Shown here one piece after another: positions 25,479 to 33,899 of a stretch of DNA of 64,000 nt. Each line of letters begins with the position of its first letter. Within the stretch, counting starts at the first letter, position 1. Source of the DNA: Rhodopseudomonas_A sp036404135 (GTDB lineage Bacteria; Pseudomonadota; Alphaproteobacteria; Rhizobiales; Xanthobacteraceae). The position numbers and the translations under genes are program-made. The stretch spans positions 38,558-102,557 of the forward strand of contig NZ_DASWPE010000096.1 in the NCBI RefSeq assembly GCF_036404135.1, read 5' to 3'. The notes below the pieces were generated by a model. That model searched no databases, had not been told where the DNA came from, and saw only the letters and a program-made list of their open reading frames with translations.

Positions 25479-26369
25479 ATGAGAATGCGTTTGCTATCCC
25501 TTGTTCTCGGGGGCGCCCTTTTCGCCGGGCCGGCGCTGGCTGACCAGAAAATCAGGGTTGGAATTTCGGGCGGCGATGCCGAGGTGGTGTGGTCGAAGGT
25601 CAAAGAAATCGCCGCGAATGATGGGCTCGATATCATCGTGGTGGTGTTCAACGACTATCTCTTGCCGAATGCTGCGCTCGATGCCGGTGATCTCGACGCT
25701 AACGCGTTTCAGCACAAGCCCTTTCTCGACAATCAGATCAAGACCCGGGGTTACAGGAACACCGCCGTTGCCGACACGATCGTCGCGCCGATCGGGCTAT
25801 ATTCCAGGAAGGTGAAGTCGCTCGGTGAGATCAAGGATGGGGCGTCGATCGGGATCCCGAACGATCCCTCCAATGGCGGACGCGCCTTGCTGCTGTTGCA
25901 AGCCCAGAAACTGATCAAGCTCAAGGACGGCGTCGGCGTGTTGCCGACCGTGCTGGACGTCATCGACAACCCCAAGAAGCTGCAGTTTCGCGAGATCGAT
26001 GCCGCCCAGCTTCCGCGCAGCCTCGACGATCTCGACGCTGCGGTGATCAATACCAATTACGCGGTTGCGGTCGACCTTATTCCAGGGCGGGACTCCATCG
26101 CGATCGAGTCCTCGATCAACAATCTCTACAACAATTTCATCGCCGTGCGGGAGCGCGACAAGGATGCCGCCTGGGTGACCAAGCTGGTGCATGCCTATCA
26201 GAATGATAGTATTCGTCAGCTCATCAAGGAGAGCTGCCGGGCCAGCTTCCTGCCTTCTGAGAGGCCGATCGAAAGACCGATCACCGACGTCGGGCATTCA
26301 GCGCCTCAAAGCGAGGAGCTCTGCGACGCAGCAAGCATGGTTCCACCAAGAGCCGCGGCAAAGCGGTGA
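25479..26369 (+). CDS. MetQ/NlpA-family binding protein with probable C-terminal frameshift
   Basis: 296 aa from the ATG at 25479 (AGGAG 11 bp upstream; a GTG at 25473 is possible). The signal peptide is RLLSLVLGGALFAGPALA, cut before DQ; no lipobox cysteine. The body matches methionine-binding NlpA proteins: KIRVGISGGDAEVVW, FQHKPFLDNQI, PIGLYSRKVKSL, IPNDPSNGGRALLLLQ, INTNYAV. Family members end with a short ...LPAF/W tail. Here the tail reads SCRASFLPSERP and runs about 37 residues further, whereas another frame gives PGQLPAF then a stop at 26258-26260. A frameshift near 26230 is likely. No MetI or MetN gene is adjacent, so the protein is orphaned. Likely ligand: methionine or a relative. 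Confidence 0.75.
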   Translation: MRMRLLSLVLGGALFAGPALADQKIRVGISGGDAEVVWSKVKEIAANDGLDIIVVVFNDYLLPNAALDAGDLDANAFQHKPFLDNQIKTRGYRNTAVADTIVAPIGLYSRKVKSLGEIKDGASIGIPNDPSNGGRALLLLQAQKLIKLKDGVGVLPTVLDVIDNPKKLQFREIDAAQLPRSLDDLDAAVINTNYAVAVDLIPGRDSIAIESSINNLYNNFIAVRERDKDAAWVTKLVHAYQNDSIRQLIKESCRASFLPSERPIERPITDVGHSAPQSEELCDAASMVPPRAAAKR

Positions 26370-26384
26370 GCGATCTTGGGCGGT

Positions 26385-26585
26385 GCGAGATTTCGCGGAA
26401 AGCCGTGATCTGCTCCTCGATCGCACCGGCGATGACCGATGGGCGCCGATATCCTTGATGGAGCCGATGGCGTCGCCGGTCGCTGACGGCATCGCCGAAA
26501 TCGGCTGGCTGATCTCGCCGGTGGCCTTGGCGGTCTGTACGGCCAGCGCTTTGACTTCGGACGCCGCCGCGGCAGATTGCAGCTT
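26385..26585 (-). pseudogene. Remnant of a methyl-accepting chemotaxis protein signalling domain
   Basis: Reverse-strand reading gives ASEVKALAVQTAKATGEIS, then SATGDAIGSIKDIG, the conserved hairpin tip and C-terminal bundle of chemoreceptors. After a frame change it gives VIAGAIEEQITAFREIS. The expected stretch between the two pieces is shortened, and the upstream region (which should read LNATIEAARAGEAGRG) is absent. This is a short, internally deleted fragment with no start or full domain. It resembles the intact receptor at 49810-51759 in the same segment but is not a copy of it. Confidence 0.65.
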
Positions 26586-26916
26586 GACCGCTGGCCTTCC
26601 GACCCTCCCCAGGATTTCCGAGCGAAGCGGCAGACTGCCGCAATCGGGGAGCCGGGCTCGGCGCCGGTCGGCGAAAAATCCGCGACCGGCCGCGGCCGAT
26701 CACCTGCAATTTTCTGAAAATGTTTTGGGCGCGATAAAGCCGCGCACGGCCCCATCGGCGCGAACCATTTGTGGGTTGTGGTCAGGCGTGCGACAAGACT
26801 GCCGATCGCCATCGGGGCGATCGCGCTGGATCTGCCGCGCGTGTTGCTGCAGGACAAAACGGGAATATGGGCGAGCGCGGCGCAATGCCAATGCTGAATC
26901 TCGCAATGATGCGGCC

Positions 26917-27807
26917 ATGACCAGACCTCGCCTGCCATCCTTGATTGCGCTGCGCGCGTTTGAAGCCGTCGGTCGCACCGGCAGCGTGCGGGCCGCGGGC
27001 GACGAACTCGCGGTGAGCCACACCGTGGTGTCGCGGCATTTGCAGAATCTGCAGAAGAGCCTCGGCGTCGTGCTGGTGCGCGGCGAGGGGCGCGGGGTGA
27101 TGCTGACCTCGGCGGGGCTGGCGTTCCACGGCCAGATTTCCCAGGCGTTCGACATCATCGCGCGCGCCACCAGCGCGGCGCGCCCGACGCCGCGCCCGAC
27201 GCTGAACATCTGGTGCATCCCGGGAATCGCCAATCGCCTGCTGCTGTCGCGACTGCCGGAATTGACCGGACCGCCGCGCAACTGGGAGGTGAACATGCAG
27301 CCGACCCTGTCGCATCCCGATCTCGCCCGCGGCGAAGCCGATGCCGAGATCGTCTACGCCGATATCACGGATGCGCCGGGCGCGGTGATGGCCGAGGCGT
27401 TGGTGCGGCCGCGGGTGTTTCCGGTTGCAAGTCCGGCCTATCTCGCGCGCTATCCGGCGATCGCCAGCCTCGAAGACCTCTCGGAGATCGCGCTGATCCA
27501 CGAAGAATCCACCGCGCAGTGGGCGCGCTGGTTCGAGCGCGCGGGATTGTGCGATCTGCCGCCGCTGCGTGGTCAGCGGCTGTGGCACGCGCATCTTGCT
27601 ATCGAAGCGGCGCGGCTCGGCCAGGGCGTCGCGCTCGGCAACGACGTGCTGGTCGAGGACGATTTGCGTTCCGGCGCGCTGGTCGAGGTGATTAGCTCGT
27701 CGGTCTATATGGAGACCTATCAGTTGGTGGCGCTGAAGGAACGCTGGAGCGATCCTGCCATCGTCGCGCTGCGCGACTGGCTGAAGCGGGTGCTGGCGGG
27801 ACGATAG
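26917..27807 (+). CDS. LysR-family transcriptional regulator (GcvA-like)
   Basis: 296 aa from the ATG at 26917; a longer in-frame extension upstream covers pseudogene material. The N-terminal winged helix-turn-helix reads LPSLIALRAFEAVGRTGSVRAAGDELAVSHTVVSRHLQNLQ (split: LRAFEAVGRTGSVRAAGDEL at residues 10-29, recognition helix to about 48). The effector-binding domain follows (GEADAEIVYADI, ARLGQGVALGNDVLVEDDLRSG), typical of the GcvA/AmpR branch. It sits 321 bp before, and in the same direction as, the GABA-catabolism cluster and is a good candidate for its regulator. Two LysR-box-like repeats lie in that gap. Confidence 0.85.
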   Translation: MTRPRLPSLIALRAFEAVGRTGSVRAAGDELAVSHTVVSRHLQNLQKSLGVVLVRGEGRGVMLTSAGLAFHGQISQAFDIIARATSAARPTPRPTLNIWCIPGIANRLLLSRLPELTGPPRNWEVNMQPTLSHPDLARGEADAEIVYADITDAPGAVMAEALVRPRVFPVASPAYLARYPAIASLEDLSEIALIHEESTAQWARWFERAGLCDLPPLRGQRLWHAHLAIEAARLGQGVALGNDVLVEDDLRSGALVEVISSSVYMETYQLVALKERWSDPAIVALRDWLKRVLAGR

Positions 27808-28009
27808 AGTCCGCCACGCGACGCGCCTGCACAAGACGGACTCAGCAATTTGCCTGCCTTGGCCTCGCGACAGGCCGGCGTCGCTCTTCAAACAGCCTTC
27901 ACGATCAACGCGGCGCGCGGCTGATGTGCCATGCGTAAATCGCGGGGTGATGGAAATGCAGGCTTTGCTGACTGCGCGTTAGGCGGCTCGCTCAATTAAT
28001 TGCCAGCTT

Positions 28010-28051
28010 TTGCACGCATTGATGCAACGTCGCTTGACTGGTGCATGCAAG
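28010..28051 (+). promoter_or_regulatory. Two LysR-box-like inverted repeats upstream of gabT
   Basis: TTGCA-N8-TGCAA (28010-28027) and CTTG-N11-CAAG (28033-28051) both contain the T-N11-A geometry of LysR sites. They lie about 80-120 bp before the aminotransferase start. The LysR gene just upstream would be the natural binder. The assignment is by pattern only; spacing of the two sites (about two helical turns) fits tetramer binding. Confidence 0.35.
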
Positions 28052-28128
28052 TCACCAGAGCGAACTGACAAGCTGATTGAGTGCGGCGATCGGCGATCTA
28101 GGTTGGCCATCAGTGCAGGAGAGAGCTG

Positions 28129-29403
28129 ATGACCAATGCGGATTTGTTGACGCGCAGACAGAGTGCGGTGGTGCGGGGCGTCAGTCACGCGACGCCGATT
28201 TTCGCGGATCGCGCGCTGAATAGCGAAATATGGGACGTCGAGGGCAAGCGCTATATCGACTTCGCCGGCGGCATCGCGGTGCTCAATACCGGCCACTGCC
28301 ATCCGCACATCGTGCAGGCGATCCGCGCGCAGCTCGAGCGTTTCACCCACACCTGTTTCCAGGTGCTGCCCTATGAATCCTACATTGAGCTCGCCGAGCG
28401 GCTGAATGCGCTGGCGCCGATCAACGGTCCGCTGAAATCGATTCTGCTCAACACCGGCGCCGAAGCCACCGAGAACGCCGTCAAGATCGCGCGCGCCGCC
28501 ACCGGCCGCAGCGGCGTGATCGCTTTCACCGGCAGCTTCCACGGTCGCACCGCCTTTGCCTCGGCGATGACCGGCAAGGTGATCCCCTACAAGAAGCTGC
28601 TCGGACCGCCGTTGCCCGGCGTCTGGCACGTGCCGTTTCCGGCCGCCGGCAGCGACGTCAGCGTCGACGACGCGCTGCGCGCCATCGCCTTTATCTTCAA
28701 GGCCGACATCGACGCCTCGCAAGTCGCCGCGATCATCATCGAGCCGGTGCAGGGCGAGGGCGGCTTTCACCAGGCTCCCGCCGAGCTGATGCGCGGGCTG
28801 CGGCGGATCTGCGACGAGAACGGCATCGTGCTGATCGCCGACGAGGTGCAGACCGGATACGGCCGCACCGGCAAGATGTTTGCGATGGAGCATTTCGACG
28901 TGCAGGCCGACATCGTCTGCGTGGCGAAGAGTCTCGCCGGCGGCATGCCGCTGTCCGCGGTGATCGGCCGCGCCGCGATCATGGACGCCGCCGAACCGGG
29001 CGGCCTCGGCGGCACCTATGCCGGCCATCCGTTGTCCTGCGCCGCGGCGCTGGCGGTGCTCGACGTGTTCGAGAAAGAGAACCTGGTGGCGCGCGCCAAT
29101 CAGATCGGCGAGCGGCTGCGCGCCGGCATCGACCGCTTCGCGCTCTCCAATACGCTGTTGCCGGTTTCGGTGGCGCGCGGCCCCGGCGCCATGGTGGCGT
29201 TCGACATTCTCAAGAACCGCGGCAGCAACGAGCCGGATGCCGCAGCGACCAAGCGCGTCACCAAGCTCGCTTACGAGAATGGCCTGGTGCTGTTGTCCTG
29301 CGGCACCACCGCTAACACCATTCGCATCCTGGTGCCGCTGACCGCGTCGGACGCCATCGTCGACGAGGGGCTGGCGATCCTGGAACGCTGCCTCGCCGCC
29401 TAG
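28129..29403 (+). CDS. gabT: 4-aminobutyrate aminotransferase (class III)
   Basis: 424 aa class III PLP aminotransferase. The Schiff-base lysine is K267 in VAKSLAGGMPLSAV and the N1-pairing aspartate D238 in LIADEVQTGYGRTG. Phosphate-binding NTGAEATENAVKIAR and GSFHGRT are present. The AKSLAGG-PLSAV pattern is typical of GABA and 5-aminovalerate aminotransferases. It converts GABA plus 2-oxoglutarate to succinate semialdehyde plus glutamate. It is followed by the matching dehydrogenase gene. RBS GGAGAGA precedes the ATG. Confidence 0.88.
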   Translation: MTNADLLTRRQSAVVRGVSHATPIFADRALNSEIWDVEGKRYIDFAGGIAVLNTGHCHPHIVQAIRAQLERFTHTCFQVLPYESYIELAERLNALAPINGPLKSILLNTGAEATENAVKIARAATGRSGVIAFTGSFHGRTAFASAMTGKVIPYKKLLGPPLPGVWHVPFPAAGSDVSVDDALRAIAFIFKADIDASQVAAIIIEPVQGEGGFHQAPAELMRGLRRICDENGIVLIADEVQTGYGRTGKMFAMEHFDVQADIVCVAKSLAGGMPLSAVIGRAAIMDAAEPGGLGGTYAGHPLSCAAALAVLDVFEKENLVARANQIGERLRAGIDRFALSNTLLPVSVARGPGAMVAFDILKNRGSNEPDAAATKRVTKLAYENGLVLLSCGTTANTIRILVPLTASDAIVDEGLAILERCLAA

Positions 29404-29460
29404 CGACCCGCAACTCACGACGTCACGCAAAAGAAGCGCCACACCACGGGAATGATCGAG

Positions 29461-30912
29461 ATGCTGAAGCCGAGTGATCCGGGCCTGTTGGCCGAACGCT
29501 GCCTGATCGGCGGGCAATGGCGCGGTGAGCCGGTCGATGCCGTGTTCAACCCGGCCACCGGCGAATGCATCGGCGCGGTGCCGCGGTTCGGCGCCGACGA
29601 AGCCGAGGAAGCGGTGCATGCGGCGGGCGTTGCGTTCCGGCAATGGTCGAAGCTGCTCGCCAAGCAGCGCGCCACGCTGCTGCGCGCCTGGTTCGATCAA
29701 ATCATCGCGCATCGCGACGAGCTGGCGCGGCTACTGACTGCGGAGCAGGGCAAGCCACTGGCGGAAGCCTTCGGCGAGATCGACTACGCGGCGTCGTTCG
29801 TCGAGTTCTACGCCGAGGAGGCGCGCCGCATCTATGGCGAGACCATCCCGTCGCATCGCGCCGATGCCCGCACGCTGGTGATCCGCCAGCCGGTCGGCGT
29901 CGTCGCCGCGATCACGCCGTGGAATTTTCCCGCCGCGATGATCACCCGCAAGGTCGCCCCGGCGCTGGCCGCCGGTTGCACCGTGGTGGTCAAGCCGGCA
30001 CCGGAGACGCCGTTCACCGCGCTGGCGCTCGGCGTGCTGGCGCAGCGCGCCGGGATTCCGGCCGGTGTGATCAACGTCATCACCGGCGACGCGCCGGCGA
30101 TCGGCAAGGTACTGACCGAACATCCCTTGGTGCGCGCGATCAGCTTCACCGGCTCGACCGCGGTCGGCAAGATTTTGATGCGTCAGGCCGCGTCGACGGT
30201 GAAGCGGGTCGGGCTCGAACTCGGCGGCAACGCGCCGTTCATCGTGTTCGACGATGCCGACCTCGACGCCGCGGTCGAAGGCGTCATGGCGTCGAAGTTT
30301 CGCAACATGGGGCAAACCTGTGTCTGCGCCAACCGCATCTATGCGCAGGACGGCATCCACGACGCCTTCGTGCGCAAGCTCACCGATAAGGTCGCAGCAT
30401 TGAAGGTCGGCAACGGCGTCGATGCCGGGGTGACGCAAGGCCCGCTGATCACCATGCAGGCGGTCGACAAGGTCGAGCGCCACATCGCTGATGCCACCGC
30501 GAAGGGCGCCAAGCTGGTGCTCGGCGGCAAGCGCCATGCGCTCGGTCGCACCTTCTTCGAGCCGACTGTGCTGTCGGGCGTCACCACCGAGATGCTGATC
30601 ACTGATGAGGAAACCTTCGGCCCGGTGGCGCCGGTGTATCGCTTCAGCGACGAGGCCGACGTGATCGCCAAGGCCAACGCCTCGCCGTTCGGTCTGGCGG
30701 CGTATTTCTATGCCCGCGATCTCGGCCGGGTGTTCCGGGTCGCCGAGGCGCTGGAGGCTGGCATGGTCGGGGTCAACTCGGCGCTGCTCGGCGCCGATGT
30801 GGTGCCGTTCGGCGGCGTCAAGCAATCCGGGCTCGGCCGCGAAGGCTCGCGCCACGGCATCGAGGAATATGTCGACATCAAATACATCATGCTTGGCGGG
30901 CTCGACGGTTGA
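29461..30912 (+). CDS. gabD: Succinate-semialdehyde dehydrogenase
   Basis: 483 aa aldehyde dehydrogenase. Catalytic glutamate in GLELGGNAPFIVFDDADLD and catalytic cysteine in NMGQTCVCANRIY. The cofactor loop is ITPWNFPAAMITRK and FTGSTAVGK is the NAD(P)-binding Rossmann stretch. It oxidises succinate semialdehyde to succinate, completing GABA degradation. I prefer the ATG at 29461 because GGGA lies 9 bases before it; the ATG at 29452 is directly next to that sequence. Confidence 0.88.
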   Translation: MLKPSDPGLLAERCLIGGQWRGEPVDAVFNPATGECIGAVPRFGADEAEEAVHAAGVAFRQWSKLLAKQRATLLRAWFDQIIAHRDELARLLTAEQGKPLAEAFGEIDYAASFVEFYAEEARRIYGETIPSHRADARTLVIRQPVGVVAAITPWNFPAAMITRKVAPALAAGCTVVVKPAPETPFTALALGVLAQRAGIPAGVINVITGDAPAIGKVLTEHPLVRAISFTGSTAVGKILMRQAASTVKRVGLELGGNAPFIVFDDADLDAAVEGVMASKFRNMGQTCVCANRIYAQDGIHDAFVRKLTDKVAALKVGNGVDAGVTQGPLITMQAVDKVERHIADATAKGAKLVLGGKRHALGRTFFEPTVLSGVTTEMLITDEETFGPVAPVYRFSDEADVIAKANASPFGLAAYFYARDLGRVFRVAEALEAGMVGVNSALLGADVVPFGGVKQSGLGREGSRHGIEEYVDIKYIMLGGLDG

Positions 30913-30963
30913 GCTGAGCGATCCCACAGGCGCGACAATTTTCAGATCCCAGGAGGCGGACAC

Positions 30964-32262
30964 GTGGCGACAGAGACACTGACGAAACCGGATCAGCTCA
31001 CCGAGCAACTTCGCGCCGCCGTGGATCGCAATTTCGACGATCAGCTCGGCTTCCTGGCGCGCATGGTGCAGTTTCGCAGCCTGCGCGGCGAGGAGACCCC
31101 GCAGCAGGATTGGCTGGCGCAGCAATTCGCCGGCCGCGGCTACGGCGTCGATACATTCAGCCTCGCCGATGTCGATCTGGCAAGCCATCCCAAGGCGGCG
31201 CCGCTCGACGGCATCGATCCCGCCGGCTCCAAGCAGGTGGTCGCGACCTATGACAGCCAGGGCAAGGGACGCAGCCTGATCCTGCAGGGCCACATCGACG
31301 TGGTGCCGGAAGGCCCCACCGATCTGTGGACCGACCAGCCCTATGCCGGCGTGGTGCGCGACGGCTGGATGATCGGCCGGGGCGCGCTCGACATGAAGGC
31401 CGGCGTGTCGGCGATGATCTTCGCGCTCGATGCGATCCGCGGCGCCGGCTACGCGCCGGATGCGCGGGTGCATCTGCAGACCGTGACCGAGGAGGAAAGC
31501 ACCGGCAACGGCGCGCTCGCCACCTTGCTGCGCGGCTATCGCGCCGACGCCTGCCTGATCCCGGAGCCGACCGGGCACACCCTGACCCGCGCCCAGGTCG
31601 GCACCATCTGGTTCCGGCTGCGGGTGCGCGGCACCCCGGTGCATGTGGCCTATTCCGAGACCGGCACCAGCGCCATTCTGTCGGCGACGCATCTGATCCG
31701 CGCGTTCCAGGACTACACCAAGACCATCAACGCCAAGGCGGCGCGCGATCCCTGGTTCGGCCAGGTGAAGAACCCGATCAAGTTCAACGTCGGCATCATC
31801 AAGGGCGGCGACTGGCCGAGCTCCACCGCGGCGTGGTGCGAGCTGGATTGCCGGCTCGGGTTGTTGACCGACGAGACGCCGCAGCAGGCGATGCGCGGCA
31901 TCGAACAGTGCCTGGCGGAAGCGCAAGCCGCCGACAGCTTCCTCTCCGAGAATCCGGCCGAGCTGATCTGGAGCGGCTTTCAGGCCGATCCGGCGGTATG
32001 CGAGCCGGGCGGCGTCGCGGAAGCGGTGCTCACCGCTGCGCATCAGGCGGCGTTTCAGGCGCCGCTCGACGTGCGGCTGTCCACCGCCGTCAACGACACC
32101 CGCTACTACTGCGTCGACTACGGCATTCCGGCCTTGTGTTACGGCCCCTATGGCATGGCCCCGCACGGCTTCGACGAGCGGGTCGATCTGGAAAGTCTGC
32201 GCAAGACCACGCTGAGCATCGCGCTGTTCGTCGCCGAATGGTGCGGGGTGAAGAAGCTGTGA
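30964..32262 (+). CDS. M20-family amidohydrolase/deacylase (ArgE/DapE type)
   Basis: 432 aa from a GTG start behind a strong AGGAGGCGG site. Metal ligands and catalytic residues of M20 peptidases are visible: H110-x-D112 (LQGHIDVVP), D143 (GRGALDMKAG), E177-E178 (TVTEEEST), and a late His in PHGFDE. This family hydrolyses N-acyl or peptide bonds of small amino compounds. Placed between gabD and a TPP enzyme, and upstream of a peptide-type transporter, it could release GABA or a related amino acid from an imported conjugate (inference). Confidence 0.85.
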   Translation: MATETLTKPDQLTEQLRAAVDRNFDDQLGFLARMVQFRSLRGEETPQQDWLAQQFAGRGYGVDTFSLADVDLASHPKAAPLDGIDPAGSKQVVATYDSQGKGRSLILQGHIDVVPEGPTDLWTDQPYAGVVRDGWMIGRGALDMKAGVSAMIFALDAIRGAGYAPDARVHLQTVTEEESTGNGALATLLRGYRADACLIPEPTGHTLTRAQVGTIWFRLRVRGTPVHVAYSETGTSAILSATHLIRAFQDYTKTINAKAARDPWFGQVKNPIKFNVGIIKGGDWPSSTAAWCELDCRLGLLTDETPQQAMRGIEQCLAEAQAADSFLSENPAELIWSGFQADPAVCEPGGVAEAVLTAAHQAAFQAPLDVRLSTAVNDTRYYCVDYGIPALCYGPYGMAPHGFDERVDLESLRKTTLSIALFVAEWCGVKKL

Positions 32263-33857
32263 GCAACCGCACCTCGACTCCCGCAGGCGCTGCCACCCGA
32301 ACCATGACCGGGGCGGATCGGTTGTGCGACGCGCTGCTCGCCCACGAGGTCGACGTTTGTTTCGCCAATCCCGGCACCTCGGAAATGCATTTCGTCGCGG
32401 CGCTGGATCGCCAGCCGCGCATGAAGTGCATCCTCGGCCTGTTCGAAGGCGTGGTGACCGGCGCCGCCGACGGCTATGCGCGGATGCGCGATCGCCCGGC
32501 GGTGACGCTGCTGCATCTCGGCCCCGGGCTCGCCAACGGTCTCGCCAACATCCACAACGCGCGGCGCGCCAATTCGCCGATGATCAACATCGTCGGCGAT
32601 CACGCGGTCGAGCATCTGCCGCTGGATTCGCCGTTGACCAGCGACATCGACTCGCTGGCGCGGCCGATGTCGCGCTGGGTGCGTCGCATCGCCGATCCGG
32701 TGCAGATCGACCGCGACGTCGCCGAGGCCTGGTCGCAGAGCCTGACGCCCGGCATTTCCACGCTGATCCTGCCCGCCGACATGGCGTGGAACGAGCATCG
32801 CTACACCGCGACGCTGGCGCGCGGCCAGCGCCCGCAACGCGAGCCGCTCAACCCCGACACCATCACTCGGATCGGCGCGGCGTTGCGCGCCAAGCGCAAG
32901 GTGGCGCTGCTGCTCACCGGCGCTGCGCTGCGCGACGCGCCGTTGAAGCTCGCCGCGCGGATCTGCAACGTCACCGGCGCGCAGATGTTCGCGCAGGGCG
33001 CCAACGGCCGGATCGAGCGCGGCCGCGGTCGCACCCCGATCGCCAAACTGCAACTCACCCACGAGGTCGGCGGCCGGATGCTGTGCGACGTCGAGATGCT
33101 GGTGCTGATCGGCAGCCAGGAGCCGGTGTCGTTCTTTGCCTATCCGAACCAGCCGGGCCGGCTGGCGCAGCCGGCTTGCGAGATCGTGCAATTGGCACGC
33201 GCCGATCAAGATCTCGTTCAGGCGCTGCAATGGCTGGCCGACGAAGCGAAGGCGCCGGCCGCGCCGTTGGTCTTTGCCGGACCGTTGCCCGCCGCGGCGG
33301 CGCCGAGCGCCGCCGGCGATGCCCTGACCGTGGCCGCGGTGAACCGGCTGGTCGCAACAAGGCTGCCCGAACAGGCGATCGTCTGCGACGAGGCTTTGAC
33401 CTCGTCGGGCTTCTTCGACCTGTCCTATGAGTCCGAGCCGCACGACTATCTGCAGATCACCGGCGGGGCGATCGGCATCGGCATTCCGATGGCGGCGGGC
33501 GCCGCGGTGGCGTGTCCGAGCCGCAAGGTGATCAATCTGCAGGCCGACGGCAGCGGTATGTACACGGTGCAAGGGCTGTGGACCCACGCCCGCGAGAATC
33601 TCGACGTGCTGACCATCGTGTTTTCCAACCGCTCCTACGCCACGCTGTGGGGCGAGATGCACAAGGTCGGCGCGCAGGCCCCGGGCCGCAACGCCGAGCG
33701 CATGCTGCGGCTCGACCAGCCAGACCTCGACTGGGCCAAGCTCGCCGAGGGCATGGGCGTCGAGGCCAGCCGCGCCAGCACCGTGACAGAGTTTTCGAAG
33801 GCGCTCGACACCGCGCTCGGCCGCCGCGGCCCCTGCCTGATCGAGGCCATCGTTTGA
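32259..33857 (+). CDS. Thiamine-diphosphate-dependent acetolactate-synthase-like enzyme
   Basis: 532 aa from a GTG that overlaps the previous stop (GTGA); an ATG at 32304 is an alternative. The N-terminal PYR domain carries the catalytic glutamate E63 in GLFEGVVTGAADGYARM, and FANPGTSEMHFVAAL is typical of the IlvB-like/benzoylformate-decarboxylase branch. The C-terminal domain has the ThDP/Mg motif ADGSGMYTVQG...FSN. There is no small-subunit gene, and the QxxxP region differs from true acetolactate synthases, so it is more likely a 2-oxoacid decarboxylase or carboligase of the neighbouring catabolic pathway. Substrate unknown. Confidence 0.78.
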   Translation: MSNRTSTPAGAATRTMTGADRLCDALLAHEVDVCFANPGTSEMHFVAALDRQPRMKCILGLFEGVVTGAADGYARMRDRPAVTLLHLGPGLANGLANIHNARRANSPMINIVGDHAVEHLPLDSPLTSDIDSLARPMSRWVRRIADPVQIDRDVAEAWSQSLTPGISTLILPADMAWNEHRYTATLARGQRPQREPLNPDTITRIGAALRAKRKVALLLTGAALRDAPLKLAARICNVTGAQMFAQGANGRIERGRGRTPIAKLQLTHEVGGRMLCDVEMLVLIGSQEPVSFFAYPNQPGRLAQPACEIVQLARADQDLVQALQWLADEAKAPAAPLVFAGPLPAAAAPSAAGDALTVAAVNRLVATRLPEQAIVCDEALTSSGFFDLSYESEPHDYLQITGGAIGIGIPMAAGAAVACPSRKVINLQADGSGMYTVQGLWTHARENLDVLTIVFSNRSYATLWGEMHKVGAQAPGRNAERMLRLDQPDLDWAKLAEGMGVEASRASTVTEFSKALDTALGRRGPCLIEAIV

Positions 33858-33899
33858 TGAACCAGCATCCCGATTTCAATTGCACAAGCGAGGAACGCC

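Noticed and set aside
29731..32166. 811-codon reverse-strand frame across gabD and the M20 gene
   Set aside because: Antisense shadow with no motifs; forward genes are well supported.
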